Positions 14,984 to 20,703 of a DNA stretch of 20,703 bases are shown here, one piece after another; the first letter of the stretch is position 1; every line of letters begins with the position of its first letter. Location: assembly GCA_024405335.1 (NCBI GenBank), contig JAKSOX010000008.1, positions 1 to 20,703 on the forward strand, written 5' to 3'. A model generated the notes under the pieces. That model was not told where the DNA came from. It saw only the letters and a program-made list of their open reading frames with translations, and did no database searches. A program made the translations under genes and the position numbers. The DNA comes from Kiritimatiellia bacterium. Its GTDB lineage: Bacteria; Verrucomicrobiota; Kiritimatiellia; RFP12; UBA1067.

Positions 14984-17900
14984 GTTTGCCGAAAACCGTG
15001 GGAACGAAAAAAAGGACAGAGGCGTTCGCCGAAGTTTTCGCGCCGGGGGTGGCGGACCATCCGTCCCCGGCGTTGGCGATTTCGTCTTTCACGGGCAGCG
15101 CGGCCGCGTTCGCCGCCGCCGTGCTGGCGCAACGCGGAAAAACGCCGCTCGTGCTCGCGGTGACGCCGGGACTGCCGGAGGCGGACGCGCTGGCGGACGA
15201 TTTGCGCGTCATCGAGGACGAAGCCGCCATCCGCGTGCTCGAATTCCCGCCGCCGCTCGAGGACGATTCGTCCGCCGCCGCCGCGCGGCTCAAGACGTCC
15301 GCCGCGCTGGGCGCGTACGGGATCCGCCCCTACCCGCTGGTGATCGTGGCGTGCGTCCGCGCGCTGGAAACCGGCGTGGCGCGCGGCGCCGACGTCGCGC
15401 GCGCGACGGTGGAACTGGCGATCGGCGAGGCGCCGGCGTTTTCCGAACTGCAGGAAAAGCTGCGGGCGGCTGGCTACGCGCGCGTGCCCGAAGTTTCCGG
15501 CGTGGGCGAGTTCGCCGTTCGCGGCGGCGTGCTGGACGCCTGGAGCCCGGACGCGGAGCGCCCCGTCCGCGCGGAGTATTTCGGCGACGAACTCGAAAGT
15601 CTGCGCGCGTTCGACGCGGCCGTGCAGACGAGCGTGAAGAAGCTCGAACGCGCGTCTTTCCAGCCCGTGGAGATCGCCTCCGGCGGCCGGTCCGAAAAAC
15701 TGTTCGCGCTGCTGCCGGCCGGCGCCACGGCGCTTTTCCTGGACCACGACGCCTACGACGCGGCGGCGCTTTCGGGCGGCCGCGAGGACCTGCGCCGCGT
15801 CTACGCGGGCGATCCCGCGCCCGCGGGCGTGCCCACGGCGGACTTCGTGTCGTCGCCGCTGCCGGGGCTTTCCGAAGTCGCGGCCGAAGCGGCGCGGAAC
15901 CCGGAAGTGCTCGACGCGGCGCGCGCGCGGCTCCAAAAGCACCTCGCGGCGGCGCGGCGGCGCGGCGAACTCGTCGTGGAGGACGACGAACTTTCCGGCG
16001 GCTTCGAAGTGCCCGGGCTCGTGGTGGCCGCGAAGTCGGACCGCGTGCTGGGCGCGCGGCGGCGGGCGTTTTCGGCGCGGGCGAAAGCGGGCGCGGGCGA
16101 ACGGCTGAGCACGGCGATGGACGTGGAGCCGGGCGAGCTCGTGGTGCACGTGGACCACGGCGTGGGGCGCTTCCTCGGTTCCACCGAAGTGGAAATCGGC
16201 GGCGAACGCCACGAGGTGTTCACCGTCGAGTACGCGGACGGGGCGAAGCTGCACGTGCCCGTCGCGCACGCGCATCTCCTGTCTCGCTACGTGGGCGTCA
16301 AGGGCGAGAAGGTGAAACTGCACCGCCTGGACGGCAAGCGGTGGCAGAAGGACAAGGATGCCGCGCAGAAGGCGGTGGCCGATCTCGCCTCCGCGCTGCT
16401 GGACACGCAGGCGAAGCGCGCGGTGGTGCCGGGTTTCGCCTACGACGTGGAGGCGGAAGGCATGGACGCCTTCGAGGCGGCGTTCCCGTACGAAGAAACG
16501 CCCGACCAGCTCCGCGCCATCCACGACGTCAAACGCGACATGGCCTCGCGCAAGCCGATGGACCGGCTCATCTGCGGCGACGCGGGATACGGCAAGACGG
16601 AAGTCGCGCTGCGCGCGGCCTACGTGGCGGCGCTGAACGGCAAGCAAACCGTGCTGCTGGCGCCCACCACGGTGCTGGCGCAGCAGCATTACGAAACGTT
16701 CCTCGCGCGGTTCGACGGCACGCCCGTGCGCGTCGAGGCGATGAGCCGGTTCCAGACGGAGGAGACGAAGCGCGGCACGCGCGCTCGGCTGCTGAGCGGA
16801 GCCACGGACGTGGTGGTGGGCACGCACGCCCTGCTTTCGGGCAAAGTGCGGTTCCACGACCTGGGGCTCGTGGTGATCGACGAAGAGCAGCGTTTCGGCG
16901 TGAAGCACAAGGAACACCTCAAGGCGCTGCGCGCCACGGCGGACGTGCTCACGATGAGCGCCACGCCCATTCCGCGCACGCTGTACCTGTCGCTCACGGG
17001 CGCGCGCGACTTGTCCGTGCTGAAAACGCCGCCGCGCGAGCGCGTGGCGGTGGAAACGAAGATCGTGCGCGATTCGGACGAAACGGTGCGCGCGGCGATC
17101 GCGCGCGAACTCGCGCGCGGCGGCCAGGTCTACTACCTATACAACCGCGTGCTCACGATTTCCAGGATGGCCGAGCGGCTGAAGGCGCTGGCGCCCGGCG
17201 CGCGCGTCGAAATCGCGCACGGGCAGATGCCCTCCGGCATGCTTGCGGAAAAGATGCGGCGTTTCGCCGAGGGCCGCGCGGACGTGCTGCTGTGCACCTC
17301 GATCGTGGAATCGGGTTTGGACATTCCGCGCGCGAACACGATCGTGGTGGACCGCGCGGACCGCTTCGGCATGGCGGAACTCTACCAGATCCGCGGGCGC
17401 GTCGGGCGGAGCACGCGCCAGGGCTACGCGTATTTCCTGCTGCCGGCCGAAGGGCTCGTCGATTCCGAGGCGCGCGAACGGCTGGCGGCGCTGAAGAAGC
17501 ATTCCGCCGCCGGCAGCGGCTTCGACCTGTCCATGCGCGACCTGGAATTGCGCGGGGCGGGCAACCTGCTCGGCCGCGAACAGTCCGGCCACGTGGCGGC
17601 GGTGGGCTTCCAGCTCTACTGCCAGCTCCTGCAGCGCACGATCGCGAAGATGCGCGGCGAGGACGTGCCGGATCTGGTGGAGGTGACGGTGAACCTCGAC
17701 TTCCTCGACCTTTCCCCGGGTTCGGCCGATCCCGCGGACGGGGCGTGCCTGCCGTACGACTACGTGGAAGAGGAGTCGCAGCGCATGGATTTCCACAAGC
17801 GGCTCGCGGAAACGACCGCGGTGGCGGAGGTCCGGAAGCTCGCGCGCGAACTGGCGGACCGCTACGGGCGTCTGCCGCCCGCGGCGGCGCGCCTCGTGAA

Positions 17901-18138
17901 AATCGCGGAGTTCCGCGTGCGGTGCGCGGCGGCGCGCGTGTCGCGCCTCGACGTGCGCGGCGAACGCGCCGTGTTCCGTTCCGTCGGGCGCGTCGAGCCG
18001 AACTTCGTCGGCAAGGTGACGGGCAAAACGGCGGACGCGAAAATCGCGTCGCTGTTCAAGCTGCTGGGGAAACTGTCAGGTTCCGCAAACGAAAACGCGC
18101 ACAAACCGCCGCCGCCATTCGTCCATTCTGTGCTATAA
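14980..18138 (+). CDS. mfd: Mfd transcription-repair coupling factor
   Basis: Mfd removes RNA polymerase stalled at lesions and recruits UvrA for repair. The product has 1052 residues. In order it has a UvrB-like N-terminal module with GEFAVRGGVLDAWSP and a YFGDELESLR-type segment, the RNA-polymerase-interacting domain (HVDHGVGRF, from His390), translocase motifs GDAGYGKTE (Lys539), DEEQRFG (634-640), SATPIPRTL, the GRVGRS region, and the C-terminal TRCF domain. The stretch after the Walker lysine equals that of E. coli Mfd, so the roughly 95-residue shortfall is entirely upstream, before the RNAP-interacting domain. The start is GTG at 14980, overlapping the helicase stop. The last codon is followed by TAA, which forms part of the next promoter. 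Confidence 0.95.
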   Translation: MSLPKTVGTKKRTEAFAEVFAPGVADHPSPALAISSFTGSAAAFAAAVLAQRGKTPLVLAVTPGLPEADALADDLRVIEDEAAIRVLEFPPPLEDDSSAAAARLKTSAALGAYGIRPYPLVIVACVRALETGVARGADVARATVELAIGEAPAFSELQEKLRAAGYARVPEVSGVGEFAVRGGVLDAWSPDAERPVRAEYFGDELESLRAFDAAVQTSVKKLERASFQPVEIASGGRSEKLFALLPAGATALFLDHDAYDAAALSGGREDLRRVYAGDPAPAGVPTADFVSSPLPGLSEVAAEAARNPEVLDAARARLQKHLAAARRRGELVVEDDELSGGFEVPGLVVAAKSDRVLGARRRAFSARAKAGAGERLSTAMDVEPGELVVHVDHGVGRFLGSTEVEIGGERHEVFTVEYADGAKLHVPVAHAHLLSRYVGVKGEKVKLHRLDGKRWQKDKDAAQKAVADLASALLDTQAKRAVVPGFAYDVEAEGMDAFEAAFPYEETPDQLRAIHDVKRDMASRKPMDRLICGDAGYGKTEVALRAAYVAALNGKQTVLLAPTTVLAQQHYETFLARFDGTPVRVEAMSRFQTEETKRGTRARLLSGATDVVVGTHALLSGKVRFHDLGLVVIDEEQRFGVKHKEHLKALRATADVLTMSATPIPRTLYLSLTGARDLSVLKTPPRERVAVETKIVRDSDETVRAAIARELARGGQVYYLYNRVLTISRMAERLKALAPGARVEIAHGQMPSGMLAEKMRRFAEGRADVLLCTSIVESGLDIPRANTIVVDRADRFGMAELYQIRGRVGRSTRQGYAYFLLPAEGLVDSEARERLAALKKHSAAGSGFDLSMRDLELRGAGNLLGREQSGHVAAVGFQLYCQLLQRTIAKMRGEDVPDLVEVTVNLDFLDLSPGSADPADGACLPYDYVEEESQRMDFHKRLAETTAVAEVRKLARELADRYGRLPPAAARLVKIAEFRVRCAAARVSRLDVRGERAVFRSVGRVEPNFVGKVTGKTADAKIASLFKLLGKLSGSANENAHKPPPPFVHSVL

Positions 18139-18139
18139 T
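18134..18139 (+). promoter_or_regulatory. -10 box of glnA containing the mfd stop codon
   Basis: TGTGCTATAAT is an extended -10. The TAA at 18136-18138 is the mfd stop. Predicted start is the A at about 18146, giving a 27-nt leader with a weak AAAGG (18161-18165) 7 nt from the ATG. I find no good -35, as expected for extended -10 promoters. Confidence 0.55.
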
Positions 18140-18172
18140 ACCCGCAATCGCAAAACAAACAAAGGCAAACAA

Positions 18173-19672
18173 ATGGCCACTATCGACATGAATGCAAGCG
18201 ACCTCGTCGTCGCGCTGAAAAAACCGCGCGCGAAATTCACCAAGAAGGACGTGACGGCCTTCATCCGCAAGAACGGCATCCGCCACGTCAACTTCATGTA
18301 TCCGGGCGGCGACGGGCGCCTGAAAACGCTGAACTTCGTGATCAACGACGCGGACTATCTGGACGAAATCCTCACCTGCGGCGAGCGCGTGGACGGCTCC
18401 TCGCTCTTCAGCTACATCGAGGCGTCGTCGTCCGACCTCTACGTGGTGCCGCGTTATTCCACGGCGTTCATGGATCCGTTCGCGACGCTGCCAACGATCT
18501 GCTTCCTCTGTTCGTTCTTCAACAAGGACGGCCAGCCGCTCGAATCCTCGCCCGAACACACGCTCCACAAGGCGTGCGCGGCGTTCAAAAAGTCGACGGG
18601 CCTCGAGTTCCAGGCGATGGGCGAGCTCGAATACTACGTGATTTCCGACGCGTCCGCTTCCTTCCCGGCCGTGGACCAGAAGGGCTACCACGAATCGGCG
18701 CCGTTCGCGAAGTTCAACGAATTCCGGCAGAAGTGCATGCTGTGCATCGCGCAGGCGGGCGGCCAGATCAAGTACGGCCACTCGGAAGTGGGCAACTTCA
18801 CGCAGGACGGCAAGCTCTACGAGCAGAACGAAATCGAGTTCCTGCCGTGCCCCGCGGAAGACGCCGCCAACCAGCTCACGATCGCCAAGTGGATGATCCG
18901 CAACCTGGGCCACCAGTTCGGGTACGACGTGACCTTCGCGCCGAAGATCACCGTGGGCAAGGCGGGGTCGGGACTGCACGTGCACATGCGCCTGATGAAG
19001 AACGGCGTCAACCAGATGCTCAAGAACGGCGTTCTTTCGGACGTCGCCAAGTGCGCGATCGCGGGCATGATGGAGCTCGCGCCGTCCATCACGGCGTTCG
19101 GCAACATGAACCCCACGAGCTATTTCCGGCTGGTGCCGCACCAGGAGGCGCCCACGAACGTGTGCTGGGGCGACCGCAACCGCAGCGTGCTCGTGCGCGT
19201 GCCGCTGGGGTGGGCGTCCAAGAGCGACCTCTGCAAGCAGGCGAACCCCGGTGAACCCGAGAGCGCCTACGACGTGCGCCAGAAGCAGACGGTGGAGATG
19301 CGGTCGCCCGACGCGTCCGCGAACGTCTACCTGCTGATGGCGGGACTCGCGGTGGCGTGCCGCCACGGCCTCGAGATGAAGAACGGCCTCGAGATCGCCG
19401 AGAAAACCTACGTGAACGTGAACATCCACAAGCGGGAGAACGCCAAGCTCCTCGATTCGCTCGCGACGCTGCCGGACAGCTGCTGGGCTTCGGCCGACAA
19501 GCTCGTCGAGCAGCGCGCGGTCTACGAAGAAAAGGGCGTGTTCTCGCCGGCGATGATCGACGGCATCGTCGCGCAGCTCAAGGCGTTCAAGGACAAGACG
19601 CTGCGCCGCGACGTGTCCAAAAAGCCCGCGGAAATCGCGAAGCTGGTGAAAACCTACTTCTACTGCGGCTGA
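18173..19672 (+). CDS. glnA: Glutamine synthetase, type I-like
   Basis: The enzyme makes glutamine from glutamate, ammonia and ATP. The product has 499 residues, about 30 more than E. coli GlnA. The beta-grasp region has VDGSS and the DPF motif. The catalytic core has GELEYYV and NEIEF metal-ligand segments, GSGLHVHM (His269, same number as in E. coli), RLVPHQEAP (Glu325, equivalent to the E. coli flap Glu327), WGDRNRSVLVRVP and EMRSPDASANVYL. The usual PGYEAP flap reads PHQEAP. The adenylylation signature NLYDLP is absent, although a Tyr occurs nearby in KTYVNVN, so control by adenylylation is unlikely. It has its own promoter at the end of mfd and is followed by queE after 16 bp. Confidence 0.92.
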   Translation: MATIDMNASDLVVALKKPRAKFTKKDVTAFIRKNGIRHVNFMYPGGDGRLKTLNFVINDADYLDEILTCGERVDGSSLFSYIEASSSDLYVVPRYSTAFMDPFATLPTICFLCSFFNKDGQPLESSPEHTLHKACAAFKKSTGLEFQAMGELEYYVISDASASFPAVDQKGYHESAPFAKFNEFRQKCMLCIAQAGGQIKYGHSEVGNFTQDGKLYEQNEIEFLPCPAEDAANQLTIAKWMIRNLGHQFGYDVTFAPKITVGKAGSGLHVHMRLMKNGVNQMLKNGVLSDVAKCAIAGMMELAPSITAFGNMNPTSYFRLVPHQEAPTNVCWGDRNRSVLVRVPLGWASKSDLCKQANPGEPESAYDVRQKQTVEMRSPDASANVYLLMAGLAVACRHGLEMKNGLEIAEKTYVNVNIHKRENAKLLDSLATLPDSCWASADKLVEQRAVYEEKGVFSPAMIDGIVAQLKAFKDKTLRRDVSKKPAEIAKLVKTYFYCG

Positions 19673-19688
19673 CGGAAGCGCGCTGGCG

Positions 19689-20318
19689 ATGAACTACCTG
19701 ATCGCCGAGATCTTCGGTTCGTTGCAGGGCGAAGGTCGCTGGACTGGACGTCCGGCGACCTTCATCCGGTTCGCGACGTGCAACCTGAAGTGCGCGTGGT
19801 GCGACACGCCGCGCCAGGCGGCGGGCAAGTCGACGACGCTCGACGCCGTGCTCAAGAAGGTGGCGGATTTGGGGAACGGCAGCGTGGTCGTCACGGGCGG
19901 CGAACCGACGATCCAGACGGATCTCGGCGTTCTGGTGAAAGCGCTGAAGGCGCGCGGACTGTGGGTGGCGCTGGAGACGAACGGCCTCGTCGACGTGCCC
20001 GAATTGGCGCTTTTCGACTACGTGGCGGCGTCGCCCAAGGCGGCCTTTTCGGCGCGCTATCTCGCGGGGCGGCACTTGACGCGGGCGGACGAGGTGCGCA
20101 TCGTGGCCGAAAGCGAGTCCATCGCCGATTTCTGCCGCGCCATCCGCAAGCGGATCCAGGCCGAAAACTGGTACGTGTCGCCGCTGGACGACGGCAAGGG
20201 CCGCATCCACTACCGCCGCGCGTTCAATCTGCTCCGCAAACTCAACCGGCATCTCGACCCCGGAGAGCCGCCTTGGATGCTTTCCATCCAGACCCACAAG
20301 GTGCTCGGATTGCGGTGA
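19689..20318 (+). CDS. queE: QueE: 7-carboxy-7-deazaguanine synthase
   Basis: This radical-SAM enzyme performs the ring contraction of 6-carboxytetrahydropterin in queuosine/preQ0 synthesis. The 209-residue product is of normal size. It shows FGSLQGEG near the start, the 4Fe-4S motif C31-x3-C35-x2-C38 (CNLKCAWC), the SAM-binding GGEP and ETNG segments, and the terminal LSIQTHK motif. The start is ATG 19689; no strong ribosome binding site is present (GGAAG about 10 nt upstream), so it may be translated with the help of upstream glnA. No queC, queD or folE gene is in the window. It is the last clear gene before the repeat region. Confidence 0.94.
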   Translation: MNYLIAEIFGSLQGEGRWTGRPATFIRFATCNLKCAWCDTPRQAAGKSTTLDAVLKKVADLGNGSVVVTGGEPTIQTDLGVLVKALKARGLWVALETNGLVDVPELALFDYVAASPKAAFSARYLAGRHLTRADEVRIVAESESIADFCRAIRKRIQAENWYVSPLDDGKGRIHYRRAFNLLRKLNRHLDPGEPPWMLSIQTHKVLGLR

Positions 20319-20379
20319 CATGCCAGAAGGGCAAGAGTTCGGTGATGCAGTTGAGAACACAGGCGGCGGCAGCTTGAAA
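20319..20379. other. Non-coding spacer after queE
   Basis: I see no promoter or terminator. An ATG at 20320 opens a 48-codon frame beginning MPEGQEFGDAVENTGGG. It runs into the repeat array and ends at 20466. It lacks a Shine-Dalgarno and overlaps the repeats, so I do not call it a gene. Confidence 0.5.
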
Positions 20380-20533
20380 TGCCGTCATTTTCATGTCGCT
20401 TTGCCGTCATTTGCAGGTGGATTTGCCGTCATTCTTGTGGTGGAATGCCGTCATTTACAGGTGTGAATGCCGTCATTTCCAGTTGTAAGTGCCGTCAAAA
20501 GCATGGTGTAATGGCGTCATTTCGTGACCAGGC
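20380..20533 (+). repeat. Seven direct repeats of exactly 22 bp with core TGCCGTCATTT
   Basis: Units start at 20380, 20402, 20424, 20446, 20468, 20490 and 20512, each 22 bp apart without exception. The first 11 bases are TGCCGTCATTT in four units, with TGCCGTCATTC, TGCCGTCAAAA and TGGCGTCATTT in units 3, 6 and 7. The other 11 bases are looser, with a trend of n-CA-GGTG followed by AA. The array is about half G+C by my count, clearly below its surroundings. The period is two helical turns, so all cores face the same side of the DNA. This suits cooperative protein binding (replication initiator, transposase or regulator). No protein for it is visible here. Confidence 0.92.
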
Positions 20534-20703
20534 GAAGGAGGCACGGACATGGTGCGCCAGTACCGCCCAATTTGGGCGCAGACTCCGGCTGCGCCCCATC
20601 GCCCGGCCCCGTGCGCTTTCTCCGCGCTCTGCCCTCCCCGCTCTGCCTCCCTCGTCTGCGGCGAACGACGGACCAACCGTACGCTTCGGCTCAGAACCGC
20701 CGC
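20534..20703. other. Unassigned region at the window edge, no convincing gene
   Basis: On the plus strand AAGGAGG (20535-20541) stands 7 nt before an ATG at 20549. The frame stays open to the window end but its Pro/Arg/Cys-rich sequence (MVRQYRPIWAQTPAAP...) resembles no family I know. On the minus strand another frame is open from the window edge to 20473, likewise unrecognised and running into the repeats. From about 20600 the plus strand is pyrimidine-rich and repeats CGCTCTGCC twice (20625-20633 and 20639-20647). Confidence 0.5.
20564..20596. other. Two overlapping, mutually exclusive hairpins
   Basis: CGCCCA (20564-20569) pairs with TGGGCG (20573-20578) across ATT. GGGCGCAG (20574-20581) pairs with CTGCGCCC (20589-20596) across a 7-nt loop. 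They share GGGCG, so only one can form at a time. No T run follows on the plus strand. Confidence 0.6.

Noticed and set aside
14620..16917. Long minus-strand frame of 765 codons opposite the helicase gene and mfd
   Set aside because: It is a shadow of mfd, with no recognisable domain and no promoter or ribosome binding site.
20380..20533. CRISPR array
   Set aside because: The period is 22 bp, leaving only about 11 variable bases that themselves resemble each other. Real CRISPR repeats and spacers are longer, and no cas gene is present.
20473..20676. Minus-strand 67-codon frame at the right edge
   Set aside because: It begins at a TTG, has no ribosome binding site, runs through the palindromes into the repeat array, and resembles no family I know.
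20640..20703. Fragment of a group II intron (minus-strand GAGCCG...GTACGGTT resembling the GAGCCGTATG/ACGGTTC region)
   Set aside because: The match is short, the stem is weak, and no reverse transcriptase or domain V is visible in the window.

Overview
The window is high-G+C bacterial DNA (roughly two thirds G+C by eye) and densely packed with genes. There is no rRNA or tRNA gene and no CRISPR array. Promoters have a recognisable TATAAT -10 box and many genes have a GGAGG-type ribosome binding site. The mix of exported pectin- and arabinan-type enzymes, a rhamnose symporter, a Bacteroidetes/fungal-like ketol-acid reductoisomerase and a Tat lipoprotein suggests a gut-type anaerobic polysaccharide degrader. 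The Verrucomicrobiota-Kiritimatiellota-Lentisphaerae group is my best guess, but that placement is inference and not proven by any marker here.

Left arm (1-5206, minus strand): one tightly packed operon reads right to left from a well-formed promoter at 5231-5259. It encodes an NhaC-type antiporter, a BatA-like von Willebrand A membrane protein, a UbiA-family prenyltransferase of the decaprenyl-phosphate phosphoribosyltransferase type, FolC, and RuvB (cut by the window edge). Junctions are an 18-bp gap, a 4-bp GTGA overlap, a 22-bp overlap and a 1-bp TAATG overlap.

Middle (5207-13026, plus strand): this is a plant-polysaccharide locus. It holds an exported GH28-like beta-helix fused to a NodB/CE4 deacetylase, the L-rhamnose symporter RhaT, a Tat-exported lipoprotein metallophosphoesterase and an exported GH127-type (DUF1680) beta-L-arabinofuranosidase. 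Biosynthetic ilvC sits between them on its own promoter. Pectin backbones and side chains carry galacturonate, rhamnose and arabinose, so the hydrolases and the symporter plausibly work together.

Right part (13031-20318, plus strand): housekeeping genes follow. An unusual single ORF joins an RdgB/HAM1 nucleotide pyrophosphatase to a DEAD-box RNA helicase. It overlaps mfd by 4 bp. glnA has its own promoter, whose -10 box contains the mfd stop codon, and is followed closely by queE.

Right edge (20319-20703): no convincing gene. It holds a strikingly regular direct-repeat array, seven units of exactly 22 bp sharing a TGCCGTCATTT core. Its base composition is much less G+C-rich than the rest. 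Overlapping strong palindromes follow. I think this array is the most interesting unexplained structure in the window.

Two regulatory themes recur. In several places TATAAT ends only 6-7 nt before a start codon, which suggests leaderless mRNAs. Twice the stop codon of one gene lies inside the -10 box of the next.
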